A stretch of 64,000 nucleotides of DNA from Halorientalis regularis (GCF_023698535.1 NZ_JALJCL010000002.1:248001-312000), one strand, 5' to 3'; positions 49,331-59,637 are shown, counted from the stretch's first letter. Translations and numbers: made by a program. Notes: generated by a model not told the origin, from the sequence alone.

Positions 49331-49502
49331 CCGACCGGTCGTCCCGCCGGACTCTCGGCAATCGTTGTTCGTCGCGCTCGTCGTCTCAACCCGCCAAGAA
49401 CGGGTAGTTAACGGTCTCGACGTGGTAGCCCCGAGCGGGATGGCAGCACACGATTTCGGCCCGTTCGGTTCCCGGCGAAAGAGCTATGATCTTTCGTGTT
49501 GT

Positions 49503-49625
49503 ATGGTAACGGTGAACATGACGCCGACCAGATTCCAGGAGCGACTGGCCGAGACCGAGGGCCGGGTCGACACCGAGCAGTTCCTCCAGGCGCTCCAGTA
49601 CGTCCGGGACGACGGACACCGGTGA
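49503..49625 (+). CDS. possible 40-residue small protein
   Basis: MVTVNMTPTRFQERLAETEG... to stop at 49625. The sequence has amphipathic helical character, no TM segment and plausible codon use, and starts after a gap in other coding signals. An internal ATG at 49518 is an alternative start. No strong promoter is seen. Could be a micro-protein or chance; kept as low-confidence. The next 232 bp (49626-49857) show nothing recognisable. Confidence 0.35.
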   Translation: MVTVNMTPTRFQERLAETEGRVDTEQFLQALQYVRDDGHR

Positions 49626-49857
49626 TCCCCCCGGCCGGTCGCGCGGGGCGGCAAGCGGCTGGTCGGTGTGTGGCGGGGAACCACTCGAATCGTATCTTTC
49701 GACGATCCGTCCGGAGCGGCCGCTGTCGACCTCTAGACCAGAGGGACGGACGCTACTGGAAGCGCTCGCGGCCGCCGGAGACGCGATGGACCGACGGCGT
49801 AGGACGGCCTCCCGCACCGCCGGTAGCTTGATCCGACCCCTCTCCGAACCCGGAGGC

Positions 49858-50757
49858 ATGGACACGCGACAGGCGCTTCTGGTCGACGCGTTCACCGACG
49901 AGCCCCTGGCGGGCAACCCCGCGGGCGTCGTGCCCGACGGCGACGGCCTCGACGACGAACAGATGCAGGCCATCGCGTCGGAGCTGGGCGCGAGCGAGAC
50001 CGCATTCCTCCGGTCCTCCGAAGATGCAGACCGGGCGGTTCGCTACTTCACGCCCAGGACCGAGGTCGACATGTGCGGGCACGCGACCATCGCGAGCCAC
50101 GCGTACCTCTACGAGCGCGACGAGATCGAGGCCGGCGACCACACGCTCGAAACCGAGGCCGGCGTGCTGGATATCGAGGTCACCGAGGATGGCGGCGTCT
50201 GGATGACCCAGAACCAGCCCGAGATCCGACGCGTCGATCTCGACTACGACCGCATGGCCGACGCGCTCGGCGTCGACGTGGCGGCGCTGGAAGACGTGGG
50301 CGCGGACCTCCCGCTGGCGCGCAGTACGACTGGTCTTCCCTTCCTGGTGATCCCGGTAAACTTCCTAGAACACCTGAGCAACCTCGACCCGGACATGGCG
50401 GCCATCGCCGAGTTGAGCCGCGAGGTCGACACCGCGGGCGTCTACGCCTTCACTTTCGACACGCTCGAACAGGAGTCGACGCTACACGGGCGGATGTTCG
50501 CGCCGAAGGCGGGTGTGCCCGAGGACCCCGTGACGGGGACCGCAAGCGGCGCAGTCGGGGCCTACCTGCGGGAGTTCCAGGCCTTCGACGATCTGCCCGA
50601 CGAGCTGGTCTTCGAGCAAGGGCACTTCGTCGACCGCCCGGGGACGGTGTACGTCCGGGTCGGCGCGGAGATCGCGGTCGGCGGGTGGGCGGTGACGGCG
50701 CTGGACGGCGATCTGGTGGTTCCGGAGACCGAAGACGACGACATCATCGAGGTCTAA
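49858..50757 (+). CDS. PhzF-family isomerase/epimerase
   Basis: 299 residues (MDTRQALLVDAFTDEPLAGNPAGVV). PhzF-like diaminopimelate-epimerase fold with two similar halves; the family glutamate lies in SELGASETAFL (about E45), and DMCGHATIASH and GVPEDPVTGTASGAVG are the conserved Gly-rich anion-binding segments. The physiological substrate of haloarchaeal members is unknown. Start ATG is preceded by cggaggc (SD). Longer upstream frame is not supported. Confidence 0.92.
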   Translation: MDTRQALLVDAFTDEPLAGNPAGVVPDGDGLDDEQMQAIASELGASETAFLRSSEDADRAVRYFTPRTEVDMCGHATIASHAYLYERDEIEAGDHTLETEAGVLDIEVTEDGGVWMTQNQPEIRRVDLDYDRMADALGVDVAALEDVGADLPLARSTTGLPFLVIPVNFLEHLSNLDPDMAAIAELSREVDTAGVYAFTFDTLEQESTLHGRMFAPKAGVPEDPVTGTASGAVGAYLREFQAFDDLPDELVFEQGHFVDRPGTVYVRVGAEIAVGGWAVTALDGDLVVPETEDDDIIEV

Positions 50758-50875
50758 ATTCCGTCGCGCTGGGGTTTCTGGACTCTGTTTCGCCCGTCCG
50801 CGGGTGGCAAGCGTTGCACCCAAGCCGCGGTTCGGAACCTTCTTTATCGGTGTTCTGTACTTCCCAGGTGAGGAC

Positions 50876-53149
50876 ATGGCTGTACTCTGGCTGGACGAAA
50901 TCGGGGCAGACGACCTCGAGTCGGTCGGCGGGAAGGCGGCCTCGTTAGGGGAACTGACGGCCGCAGGCCTGCCGGTTCCCCCGGGGTTCGTCGTCACAGC
51001 GGGGACCTACCGACGATTCATCGAGGAGACAGGAATCGACGAAGAACTGTTCGAGGCGGTCGACGTGGACGCCGAGGACTCGAAGGCGCTGGCCGAAGCC
51101 GAGGCCCGCGCACAGGAACTCATTCTGGAGACGGAGATGCCCGAGGACCTGCGCGAGGAGATTCTGGCCTCCTACGAGGAGATCGGCGACGACGAGGCGT
51201 TCGTCGCGGTGCGTTCCTCGGCGACCGCCGAGGACCTGCCCGACGCTTCGTTCGCGGGCCAGCAAGAGACGTTCCTGAACGTCACCGGGCAGGACCTGCT
51301 CGACCGGGTCAAGCGTTGCTGGGCCTCCCTGTTCACCCAGCGGGCCACCTACTACCGGCAGGAGCAGGGCTTCGCCCACGACAAGGTCGACATCGCGGTC
51401 GTCGTCCAGCAGATGGTCGAGGCCGAGAAGTCGGGCGTGATGTTCACGTCCCACCCCTCGACCGGCGAACCCAAGGTCATCATCGAGGCCGCCTGGGGCC
51501 TGGGCGAGGGCGTCGTCTCCGGCTCGGTCACGCCGGACAACTACGTGATCGACCGGGAGAGCGACGCGGTGACCGACGTGGAGGTCGCCGACAAGAAGAC
51601 GATGTACGCCAAAGACCCCGAGACCGGCGAGACCAACGAACGGCCCGTGCCCGACGAGAAGCGCAACGAACGGGTCATCGACGAGGCCGAGATCGAACGC
51701 CTCGTCGAACTCGGCGAGCGCGTCGAGGACCACTACGACACCCCACAGGACGTGGAGTGGGCCATCTTCGAGGGCGAGGTCTACATGCTGCAGTCCCGGC
51801 CGATCACCACGATCGCCGAGGACGGCGAGTCGGCCGCCACCGCCGACGGCTCCGGCGCGGCCGCGGCCCAGGCCGAGGAAGAAGACGTGTTGCTCTCGGG
51901 TCTGGGCGCGAGCCCGGGAATCGCCTCGGGCGCAGTCCGGATCGTCGACAAGCTCGACCAGCTCGACAAGGTCGGCGAGGGCGACATCATCGTCACCGAG
52001 ATGACGACGCCGGACATGGTGCCCGCGATGAAGCGGGCGGCCGGCATCGTCACCAGCGAAGGGGGGATGACCTCCCACGCCGCCATCGTCGCGCGCGAAC
52101 TCGGCGCGCCCGCCGTCGTCGGGACCGGTGGAGCGACCGACACGCTCGAAGACGATCAGCTGGTCACCCTGGACGGTGACAAGGGGACCATCCGCGAGGG
52201 CGTCGAGACCGAGGACGAGACCGAACCCGTCGAGGAAGTCCGGCCGCAGGCCCCCGTCAAGCCCATGACTGCGACGGAGGTCAAGGTCAACGTCTCGATC
52301 CCGGAGGCGGCCGAACGCGCCGCGGCGACCGGTGCCGACGGCGTCGGCCTGCTCCGGATCGAGCACATGATCCTCTCGACGAACAAGACGCCCGAGCGCT
52401 ACATCGAGGACCACGGCGAACGCGCCTACATCCAGGAGATCGTCGACGGCGTCCGCGGGGTCGCAGACGAGTTCTACCCGCGCCCCGTCCGGGTTCGCAC
52501 GCTCGACGCGCCGACCGACGAGTTCAGACAGCTCGAAGGCGGCGAGAACGAGCCCGAGGAACACAACCCAATGTTGGGCTACCGGGGCATCCGCCGGAGC
52601 CTCGACACGCCGGAGGTCTTCAAGCACGAGCTCGAAGCCTTCCGCCAGCTGTTCGAGATGGGCTACGACAACGTCGAGATCATGTTCCCCCTCGTCAACG
52701 ACGCCGAGGACGTGCTTCGGGCCAGGAACCTGATGGAAGAGGCGGGCATCGACCCCGAGAAACGCTCCTGGGGCGTCATGATCGAGACGCCCGCCGCGGC
52801 GCTGGGCGTCGAGAAGATGGCCGAAGCCGGCATCGACTTCGCCTCCTTCGGCACCAACGACCTGACCCAGTACACGCTGGCGGTCGACCGCAACAACGGC
52901 AACGTCGCCGACCGGTTCGACGAACTCCACCCCGCCGTCCTCGATCTCATCAGCCAGACCATCGAGACCTGCCGCGACCACGACGTGAACACCTCGATCT
53001 GTGGCCAGGCCGGCTCCAAGCCCCGGATGGTCAAACACCTCGTCAACGAGGGAGCCACGTCCATCTCGGCCAACATCGACGCCGTTCGCGACGTCCAGCA
53101 CGAAGTCAAGCGCGTCGAGCAGAAACTCCTGCTCGACTCGGTGCGGTAA
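50876..53149 (+). CDS. ppsA: phosphoenolpyruvate synthase
   Basis: 757 residues (MAVLWLDEIGADDLESVGGK). ATP-grasp domain (about 15-330), swivelling phosphohistidine domain with catalytic His in GGMTSHAAIVARELG (about residue 401), and TIM-barrel PEP domain (about 470-750, with LLRIEHMI, MIETPAAAL and NTSICGQAGS). It forms PEP from pyruvate and ATP, the entry to gluconeogenesis. Promoter: TATA-like tttatcg at 50843-50849, about 27-33 bp before the ATG. Confidence 0.96.
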   Translation: MAVLWLDEIGADDLESVGGKAASLGELTAAGLPVPPGFVVTAGTYRRFIEETGIDEELFEAVDVDAEDSKALAEAEARAQELILETEMPEDLREEILASYEEIGDDEAFVAVRSSATAEDLPDASFAGQQETFLNVTGQDLLDRVKRCWASLFTQRATYYRQEQGFAHDKVDIAVVVQQMVEAEKSGVMFTSHPSTGEPKVIIEAAWGLGEGVVSGSVTPDNYVIDRESDAVTDVEVADKKTMYAKDPETGETNERPVPDEKRNERVIDEAEIERLVELGERVEDHYDTPQDVEWAIFEGEVYMLQSRPITTIAEDGESAATADGSGAAAAQAEEEDVLLSGLGASPGIASGAVRIVDKLDQLDKVGEGDIIVTEMTTPDMVPAMKRAAGIVTSEGGMTSHAAIVARELGAPAVVGTGGATDTLEDDQLVTLDGDKGTIREGVETEDETEPVEEVRPQAPVKPMTATEVKVNVSIPEAAERAAATGADGVGLLRIEHMILSTNKTPERYIEDHGERAYIQEIVDGVRGVADEFYPRPVRVRTLDAPTDEFRQLEGGENEPEEHNPMLGYRGIRRSLDTPEVFKHELEAFRQLFEMGYDNVEIMFPLVNDAEDVLRARNLMEEAGIDPEKRSWGVMIETPAAALGVEKMAEAGIDFASFGTNDLTQYTLAVDRNNGNVADRFDELHPAVLDLISQTIETCRDHDVNTSICGQAGSKPRMVKHLVNEGATSISANIDAVRDVQHEVKRVEQKLLLDSVR

Positions 53150-53182
53150 CAGCCAGCCGCGAACTCGCGTTGCGCCCGGTTT

Positions 53183-53920
53183 TCAGAACATCTCGAACTT
53201 GTCCCGCCGGTAGAGGTCGATCTCCGCGGCCATCGAGGGCGACTGTTTCGCCGCGAAGACGATGGCCTCGGCGATCTCGGCGGGTTCGCTGGCCTCGCCC
53301 TCGTCGAACCGCTCTTCGAACGGCGTGCCTTCCTCGTAGCCGAACTCCGTGCGCACTTCCGCGGGGTTGACGACCGTCACCGCGAAGTCGTCGCCGACCT
53401 GGGCCGAGAGGCTCTTGGCGAACCCGCGAGTCCACCACTTGCTCGCGGCATAGACGGGGTTGGAGGGGCGCGGGTACTCGCCGGCGAAACTCCCCAGGAA
53501 GACCAGCGTCCCGCCCGAGTCCCGGAGGTGGGGGATGGCGGCCCGGGCGGCGAAGAACATCCCGTCGACGTTCGTGTCCATCATCGTCCGGTACTGCTCG
53601 GTGGACATGTCTTCGATGGGGCCGCCCCGAGCCAACCCGGCGTTGTTGACCAGCACGTCGAGGCCGCCGAACTCCTCGACCGTGGCGTCGATCAAGGCCG
53701 CCACGGCGTCTTCGTCGGTCACGTCCGTCGGAACGACCAGGGCCGCGGTGTCGTACTCATCGCGGACGGTCGCGGCGATGTCGTCGAGTCTGTCCTCGCT
53801 CCGGGCAGCGAGGACGACGTTCGCGCCTTCCCGTGCGAGCGCGTGCGCAGTCGCGCGGCCGATGCCCGCGCTCGCCCCAGTGACGACCGCTGTGTCGCCG
53901 TCGAGTGAACTCCGTAGCAT
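53183..53920 (-). CDS. short-chain dehydrogenase/reductase
   Basis: 245 residues. NAD(P) motif [17 protein letters not shown] (12-28), NNAG in [12 protein letters not shown], catalytic Ser in FLGSFAGE, and YAASK (YxxxK). A classical SDR of the 3-ketoacyl-ACP-reductase type; substrate unknown. It is convergent with ppsA (33 bp between stops) and divergent from the decarboxylase, whose start is 125 bp away. Confidence 0.92.
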   Translation of the reverse strand: MLRSSLDGDTAVVTGASAGIGRATAHALAREGANVVLAARSEDRLDDIAATVRDEYDTAALVVPTDVTDEDAVAALIDATVEEFGGLDVLVNNAGLARGGPIEDMSTEQYRTMMDTNVDGMFFAARAAIPHLRDSGGTLVFLGSFAGEYPRPSNPVYAASKWWTRGFAKSLSAQVGDDFAVTVVNPAEVRTEFGYEEGTPFEERFDEGEASEPAEIAEAIVFAAKQSPSMAAEIDLYRRDKFEMF

Positions 53921-54045
53921 CGCTCCCGGCTACGGCGGGACAGTTGTTAACGGTTCGTGCCGTCGCGGCAAACAGCGTATATACAGGGGTGGCGGCGAGT
54001 GAACAGAGCGCAATCCCTAAGCCGTTGCCATCACTTGGATGGAGT

Positions 54046-55098
54046 ATGCAGCGGGTCGAACCGCAGGACTTCAGCCGCGTTCTCTCCTCGATGTGTACCA
54101 AGCCACATCCAGCGGCCCGCGAGGCCGCCGAGGAGTTTCTGGCGACGAATCCCGGCGACCCGGGCACCTACGAGACGGTCTCGGAACTGGAGCAAGAAGC
54201 CGTCGACATGCTCGGGACGGTCACCGGCCTGCCCAATCCCGCGGGGTACGTCACCTCCGGCGGGACGGAGGCCAACATCCAGGCGGTTCGCATCGCGCGC
54301 AACCGGGCCGACACCGACCGGCCGAACATGGTCGCGCCCGACAGCGCCCACTTCTCGTTCAACAAGGCTGCCGACATCCTCAACGTCGAGTTGCGGACGA
54401 CGCCGACCGACGAGGACCACCGCGCCGATCCCGACGCCGTCGCCCGGGCCGTCGACGAGGACACGGCCGTCGTGGTCGGCGTCGCCGGCTCGACGGAGTA
54501 CGGCCGCGTCGATCCCATCCCGGAACTGGCCGATATCGCCAACGAGGTCGACGCGCTCTGTCACGTCGACGCGGCCTGGGGTGGGTTCGTCCTGCCCTTC
54601 ACCGATCACCGGTGGCACTTCGGCCACGCGGACGTCGACACGATGACTATCGACCCGCACAAGATGGGGCAGGCCGCCATCCCGTCGGGCGGGCTGGTCA
54701 CCCACTCGAAGTCGCTGCTCGACGAACTCGCCGTCGAGACGCCGTATCTGGAGTCCAAATCACAGGCGACGCTGACCGGGACCCGGAGCGGGGCGGGCGT
54801 CGCCAGCGCCGTCGCCGCGATGGACGCGCTGTGGCCCGTCGGCTACCGCGAGCAGTACCACGAGTCGATGGCCAACGCCGAGTGGCTGGCCGACCGGTTG
54901 GCCGCCCGGGGCCACGACGTGGTCGAACCCGAACTGCCCATCGTCGCCGCCGACATGTCGATGCCCGTCACGGAGGATCTGCGCCGCCGCGGCTGGCGGG
55001 TCACCAAGACCGGCGCGGGCGAGATGCGTGTGGTCTGTATGCCCCACGTCACCCGGTCGATGCTGCGCTCGTTCGTCGCCGAACTCGACTGGTTCTGA
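54046..55098 (+). CDS. mfnA: MfnA-like L-aspartate (or tyrosine) decarboxylase
   Basis: 350 residues ([16 protein letters not shown]). PLP-dependent group II decarboxylase; the Schiff-base lysine is in [15 protein letters not shown] (near residue 207), with [13 protein letters not shown] before it. In methanogens the homologue makes tyramine; haloarchaea lack methanofuran, so by established work on archaeal members it likely makes beta-alanine from aspartate for coenzyme A. This fits the pantoate kinase and PPS genes in the window. An SD-like ggag precedes the start. Confidence 0.9.
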   Translation: MQRVEPQDFSRVLSSMCTKPHPAAREAAEEFLATNPGDPGTYETVSELEQEAVDMLGTVTGLPNPAGYVTSGGTEANIQAVRIARNRADTDRPNMVAPDSAHFSFNKAADILNVELRTTPTDEDHRADPDAVARAVDEDTAVVVGVAGSTEYGRVDPIPELADIANEVDALCHVDAAWGGFVLPFTDHRWHFGHADVDTMTIDPHKMGQAAIPSGGLVTHSKSLLDELAVETPYLESKSQATLTGTRSGAGVASAVAAMDALWPVGYREQYHESMANAEWLADRLAARGHDVVEPELPIVAADMSMPVTEDLRRRGWRVTKTGAGEMRVVCMPHVTRSMLRSFVAELDWF

Positions 55099-55182
55099 CA
55101 GGGCGATCCGACTGCCCGGTTCCGGAGACCTCGGGAACACAAATATGAAGGCTTACAGCAACGGCAGAAAAAACGCCGCGTA

Positions 55183-55734
55183 GTGCCCGCCGCCACCCTC
55201 GCGGTTCTGGAGTGGTTCCTCCAACTCGAGGTCGTCGAACAGGCGATCCGGACAGCGACCGGTCCCGCGGGGCTGGGCATCATCGCCGTCTACTCGTTTC
55301 TGATCGCCTTCATCCTCCCGCTGCCCAGCGAGGTCGTCCTCGCGACGCCGCTCAACCTCGGCCTCCCACACTCGGCCGAGATCGGCCTCATCGTCCTCGT
55401 CAGTGGCCTCGGGAAGGCGGCCGGGAGCGTCTTCGCGTTCCACATCGGTCAGGAGGCCAAACAGTCCGGCCCGGTGATCCGGTTCCTGCGCCGGTCGCGG
55501 TTCGACGTGGTGGAGTGGTCCGAGAGCAAGACCGTCCAGCTCGCCCAGAAGTGGGGGTACGTGGGGCTGGCGCTGGCCCTCTGTGTCCCCGGGTTCCCCG
55601 ACACGCTCTCTATCTACGCCTTCACCGTGCTGGAGGAGGACTACGTCAGGTTCGCGCTGGCGACGTTCGCGGGCAGTGTCGGCCGACTGCTCGTGACCAT
55701 CTCCTTCGGGGCGGCCGCGTTCGCCATCATCTGA
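55183..55734 (+). CDS. YqaA/DedA-family (SNARE-associated) membrane protein
   Basis: 183 residues from GTG. Four or five hydrophobic spans; family elements IAVYSFLIAFILPLPSEVVL and the GKAAGSVFAFHIGQEA segment plus a late PGFPDTLSIYAF motif mark the VTT/DedA-like fold (YqaA type). Such proteins act in lipid scrambling or transport; substrate unknown. The initiation codon GTG overlaps a preceding TAG. Upstream TATA-like aaatatg at 55142-55148. Confidence 0.82.
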   Translation: MPAATLAVLEWFLQLEVVEQAIRTATGPAGLGIIAVYSFLIAFILPLPSEVVLATPLNLGLPHSAEIGLIVLVSGLGKAAGSVFAFHIGQEAKQSGPVIRFLRRSRFDVVEWSESKTVQLAQKWGYVGLALALCVPGFPDTLSIYAFTVLEEDYVRFALATFAGSVGRLLVTISFGAAAFAII

Positions 55735-55803
55735 CTTTGGTTCGTGCCGAACCGACCGAAAGCTATTCCAGCGTCCCCGTAGAAATGACAACCAGATCGG
55801 GGG

Positions 55804-56388
55804 ATGGAATCACAGTCCACAGCCCAGTCGGTCAGGAATCGTCCGCGGGCGCTCGTGCTGGCGTCGTCGGCCGACGTGGCAGCGAACGACCTCTGTGTCG
55901 ACCTGCTTTCGAGTGCCAGTCCCGAGCGTCAGCGCGTGCTGTCGCTGTCCTACACGCGCCGGCCGACACGGCTCGTCGACCACTGGCGAGCGACCCACGA
56001 CGCCCTGCCGGCGTCGATGGCCATCGTCTGCCCGGAGTCCCACGCCGACGGGGAGTCGCCGGACGGCGTCCACACGACTCACGTCCCGGCCAGCGACCTC
56101 ACGGGCGCGAGCATCGCCATCTCGCGGTATCTGGACCGCTGGGACGGCGACGGCGAACCGATCACGGTCTGTCTGAACTCGCTGACCTCGTTGCTCCAGT
56201 ACGCCGACCGCGACCGGGTGTTTCGCTTCCTGCACACGATCACCAGCCGGTGTCTGGCGGTCGACGCGTCCGTCCACGCCCACCTCGACCCCGCGACACA
56301 GGACGAGCAGACGGTGGCGACCATCGCGACGCTGTTCGATACGGTCGTCCGCCGCGAGGACGACGAGGGCTGGACCGTCCAGCAGTAG
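55804..56388 (+). CDS. DUF7504-family protein (RecA-superfamily-like)
   Basis: 194 residues. The start lies amid RNRPRALVLASSADVAANDLC; strand-rich fold with ITVCLNSLTSLLQYADRDRVFRFLHTI, typical of the haloarchaeal DUF7504 proteins, which resemble RecA-like domains that have lost Walker motifs (no GxxxxGKT here). Function is unknown, often linked to sensory loci. It precedes metG by 54 bp; whether co-transcribed is unclear as metG has its own TATA (ttttagg near 56412). Confidence 0.72.
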   Translation: MESQSTAQSVRNRPRALVLASSADVAANDLCVDLLSSASPERQRVLSLSYTRRPTRLVDHWRATHDALPASMAIVCPESHADGESPDGVHTTHVPASDLTGASIAISRYLDRWDGDGEPITVCLNSLTSLLQYADRDRVFRFLHTITSRCLAVDASVHAHLDPATQDEQTVATIATLFDTVVRREDDEGWTVQQ

Positions 56389-56442
56389 TGACCCCGCCCG
56401 CGAACCGGCGGGTTTTAGGCCGTTTGTCGGGACCGTAGGGAT

Positions 56443-58527
56443 ATGAGTCACGAGGCATTCCCCACCGACAATCCCGCGGTGGTGACCGTCGGGTTGCCCT
56501 ACGCCAACGGCGACCTGCACGTCGGCCACCTCCGGGGCTACGTCACCGGTGACACGGTCGCCCGCGCGCTCCGGCGCGTCGGCCAGCAGACGGCCTTCGT
56601 CTGCGGGTCGGACATGCACGGGACACCCATCGCCGTCAACGCCGCCGAGGCGGGCGTCTCCCCCGAGGCGTTCGCGATGGAGTACCACGAGGAGTACGCC
56701 GAGACCTTCCCGAAGTTCAACGTCGAGTTCGACAACTACGGGCACACCCACGACGAGACGAACGTGGAGACGACCCGGGAGTTCGTCCGCTCGTGGATCG
56801 ACGACGACCACGTCTTCGAGAAGGAAATCCAGGTCGCCTACGACCCCGACGCCGACCAGTGGCTCCCGGACCGACTGGTCGAGGGGACCTGCCCCTACTG
56901 TGGCGAACACGCCCGCGGCGACGAGTGCGACGAGGGGTGCCAGCGCCACCTCGAACCCGGCGAGGTCGAGGACCCCGTCTCGACGCTCACCGGCAACTCC
57001 GCCGAGTACCGCGAGCGCGACCACAAGTTCCTGCGGCTCTCGAACTTCCAGGACTACCTGCAGGACTTCATCGACCGCGTCGAGGGCACCGACAACGCGA
57101 AGAACCAGCCCCGCGAGTGGATCGAGGGCGAATTGCAGGACCTCTGTATCACCCGGGACATGGACTGGGGGATCGACTACCCCGGTGAGGGTGAGGAGGA
57201 GCTCGTGCTGTACGTCTGGGTCGACGCCCCCATCGAGTACGTCTCCTCGACCAAGCAGTACACCGAGCGCGTGGGGAAAGCGGAGTACGACTGGGAAGAC
57301 GTCTGGAAAGTCGAGGACGAGTCTGAGTTGACCGGCGCGGACAACGGTGAAATCGTCCACGTCATCGGCCGGGACATCATCCAGCACCACGCCGTCTTCT
57401 GGCCCGCCATGCTCCGGGGCGCGGGCTACAACGAGCCCCGGGCGATCCTGGCGACGGGGTTCGTCGGGATCGACGGGAAGGCCCTCTCGACCTCGCGCAA
57501 TCGCGCGGTCTGGGCCGACGAGTACCTCGACGAGGGGTTCCACCCCGACCTGTTCCGCTACTACATGATCGACGGGAGCGGGATGGAGACCGACGTGGAC
57601 TTCTCCTGGGACCGCTTCGCCGAGCGGGTCAACGGGGAACTGGTCGGGAACCTCGGGAACTTCGCGTACCGGTCGCTGCTCTTCGCCCACCGCAACTACG
57701 ACGGGACGCCAGACGTGGCCGTGAGCGACGACGTGCGCGACCGAATCGAGGAGTCAATCGAGGCGTTCGAGGCGGCGCTCAACGACTACCGCATCCGCGA
57801 CGTGGGCGCGGCGGCAGTCGAGCTGGCCGACTTCGGTAACGAGTACATCCAGCGCAACGAGCCCTGGAAGCTCACCGACGACGACCCCGAGCAGGCCGCC
57901 CAGGTCATCCGGGACTGCGTGCAACTCGCGAAGGCCTGTGCCGTGTTGATGCAACCGGTCATGCCCGAGAAGGCCGCCGAGCTCTGGACCCAGCTGGGAG
58001 AGGACGGCTCCGTCCACGAGACGGCGCTCGACGACGCGCTGGCCACGCCGCCGGCCGAGTTCGGCGAGCCCGGCGAACTGTTCGCCAAGATCGAGGACGA
58101 GCGCATCGACGAGTTGAACGAGAAACTGCAGGAGCGCGTCGAGGAAGCGACCGAGGACGACGAGGCCGACGGCGACACTGCTGCCTTCGAGCCCGAGGCG
58201 CTGGCAGACGAGCGGATCGGCTTCGAGGACTTCGGCGCCCTCGACATGCGCGTCGGGCGGATCGAGGTGGCCGAGCCCATCGAGGGGGCCGACGACCTCG
58301 CGCGCCTGGAGGTCGACATCGGCGTCGAGACCAGACAGGTCGTCGCCGGCATCAAGCAACTCCACGACCTCGACGAGTTGCCGGGCGAGCGGTGTATCCT
58401 GCTGGCGAACATGGAGCAGGCGGAGCTGTTCGGCGTCGAGTCCGACGGGATGATCCTGGCGGCCGGCGACGAGGCCGACCTGTTGACGACCCACGACGAC
58501 GCGCCGCTGGGGTCGAAGGTGCAGTAG
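56443..58527 (+). CDS. metG: methionine--tRNA ligase
   Basis: 694 residues. HIGH motif variant HVGH (YANGDLHVGHLRGY), zinc knuckle CPYCGEHARGDECDEGC, KMSKS variant KALSTSR, anticodon-binding helical domain (about 400-540), and a C-terminal OB-fold tRNA-binding domain (about 590-690, FGALDMRVGRIEVAEPIEGA) joined by a low-complexity acidic linker. It charges tRNA-Met. Length is typical for archaea with the C-terminal EMAPII-like domain. Confidence 0.97.
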   Translation: MSHEAFPTDNPAVVTVGLPYANGDLHVGHLRGYVTGDTVARALRRVGQQTAFVCGSDMHGTPIAVNAAEAGVSPEAFAMEYHEEYAETFPKFNVEFDNYGHTHDETNVETTREFVRSWIDDDHVFEKEIQVAYDPDADQWLPDRLVEGTCPYCGEHARGDECDEGCQRHLEPGEVEDPVSTLTGNSAEYRERDHKFLRLSNFQDYLQDFIDRVEGTDNAKNQPREWIEGELQDLCITRDMDWGIDYPGEGEEELVLYVWVDAPIEYVSSTKQYTERVGKAEYDWEDVWKVEDESELTGADNGEIVHVIGRDIIQHHAVFWPAMLRGAGYNEPRAILATGFVGIDGKALSTSRNRAVWADEYLDEGFHPDLFRYYMIDGSGMETDVDFSWDRFAERVNGELVGNLGNFAYRSLLFAHRNYDGTPDVAVSDDVRDRIEESIEAFEAALNDYRIRDVGAAAVELADFGNEYIQRNEPWKLTDDDPEQAAQVIRDCVQLAKACAVLMQPVMPEKAAELWTQLGEDGSVHETALDDALATPPAEFGEPGELFAKIEDERIDELNEKLQERVEEATEDDEADGDTAAFEPEALADERIGFEDFGALDMRVGRIEVAEPIEGADDLARLEVDIGVETRQVVAGIKQLHDLDELPGERCILLANMEQAELFGVESDGMILAAGDEADLLTTHDDAPLGSKVQ

Positions 58528-58594
58528 CGCGGTCGGCGGATCGACCGCGGACGCGGACCGTGTGCTTTTGGTCGTGAGGCCAGTACAGTCCCGT

Positions 58595-58855
58595 ATGTCC
58601 GAGGCGGACGACGAGGGCGGCTGGAAGTTCGAACTGGAGGACCTGCCCGAGGACGGGGGCGAGGCGGCGGCAGGGCCCGACAGCGGCGGGGACGAAGACG
58701 GCGAGGCGGGCGACGAGGAGGGCAACGTCGCCGGCGCGATGGTCCTCGACCAGCCGCTCGAACCAGGGTCGCCCTCGATGGAGAACACGGTGTTCGTCCT
58801 GCTCGGCGCACTGTGTACCGTCCTGTTTTTCATGGCGGTCCTGGGCGTGATCTGA
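58595..58855 (+). CDS. small protein with C-terminal TM span (DUF7312-like)
   Basis: 86 residues. An acidic, Gly/Asp/Glu-rich N-terminus starting MSEADDEGGWKFELEDLPED is followed by one hydrophobic C-terminal helix (FVLLGALCTVLFFMAVLGVI, 20 residues). This is a tail-anchored layout; it matches the haloarchaeal DUF7312-type proteins as far as I can tell. It precedes the nfeD gene by 46 bp on the same strand. Confidence 0.7.
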   Translation: MSEADDEGGWKFELEDLPEDGGEAAAGPDSGGDEDGEAGDEEGNVAGAMVLDQPLEPGSPSMENTVFVLLGALCTVLFFMAVLGVI

Positions 58856-58901
58856 CCCGCCGACCCCGAAGCTTAACCCCGGGGCAGCCCTACTCACGGG
58901 T

Positions 58902-59489
58902 ATGGTATTCTGGTTGCTCGCACAGGCCTCGGTGCTGGGACAGGACCTCGCCTTGCTCCTCGTGGTCGCCGGAGCGGGGCTGGTCATCGCCGAGGCGCTG
59001 GCCCCCGGTGCCCACTTCATCGTCCTGGGCGTCGCCCTCCTGGTCGCCGGCATCGCCGGGCTCCTGTTGCCGACGAGTATCGGCATCTTCGCGCCGCTCG
59101 TCCTCGCCGCGCTGGTGCTGGTCGTCGGCGGGATCACGCTCTATGGCTACCGGCAGTTCGACTTCTACGGCGGGAAAGGCACCGGCCAGACGAGTTCCTC
59201 GGACGACCTGCGGGGTCAGACCGGCCGCGTCACCGAGCGGGTCACCGAGACGGGCGGCGAAGTGAAACTCGACGACGGCGGGTTCAACCCGCTCTACCGG
59301 GCCCGCTCCGTCGACGGCGAGATCGCCGAGGGCACCCAGGTCATCGTCATCGACCCTGGCGGCGGCAACGTCGTCACGGTCGAAGCCATCGACGACATCT
59401 CGGACGACATCGACCGTGAACTCGCACAGGAGGCCAGCAAACGCGACGCGGAGGCGAGCGAACCGGACGCGGACCCGGACGCGGCCTGA
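58902..59489 (+). CDS. NfeD family membrane protein
   Basis: 195 residues. Three to four hydrophobic spans (about 5-75: LLLVVAGAGLVIAEALAPGA and VVLGVALLVAG-like helices), then an OB-fold domain (about 95-165: LRGQTGRVTERVTETGGEVK, YRARSVDGEI, GTQVIVID) typical of NfeD. NfeD proteins pair with SPFH/stomatin proteins in membrane quality control or lipid microdomains; the next recognised gene downstream, after a 580-bp gap, encodes an SPFH protein. Not an nfed-Clp protease fusion. Confidence 0.92.
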   Translation: MVFWLLAQASVLGQDLALLLVVAGAGLVIAEALAPGAHFIVLGVALLVAGIAGLLLPTSIGIFAPLVLAALVLVVGGITLYGYRQFDFYGGKGTGQTSSSDDLRGQTGRVTERVTETGGEVKLDDGGFNPLYRARSVDGEIAEGTQVIVIDPGGGNVVTVEAIDDISDDIDRELAQEASKRDAEASEPDADPDAA

Positions 59490-59637
59490 CCGACTGCGAA
59501 CAGCCGCCCAGTTTCGTCCCGGCGATATCGACGTGATTCTTCGGTCCACGTCCAAACCCGAGATACATCCACACGATTGTTTGCTTTCGTCGGATATACC
59601 CGACGTGACCAAACACTAATAATCGATATTACTTTCC

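Noticed and set aside
49331-49502. Possible small RNA between the two small genes
   Set aside because: Some hairpin potential (ggtcccgccgg area) but no promoter or conserved structure could be recognised.
55145-55183. 12-codon upstream frame (MKAYSNGRKNAA) overlapping the YqaA-type gene start
   Set aside because: The ATG lies in what looks like the TATA box, so it is probably not transcribed; a leader peptide cannot be supported.
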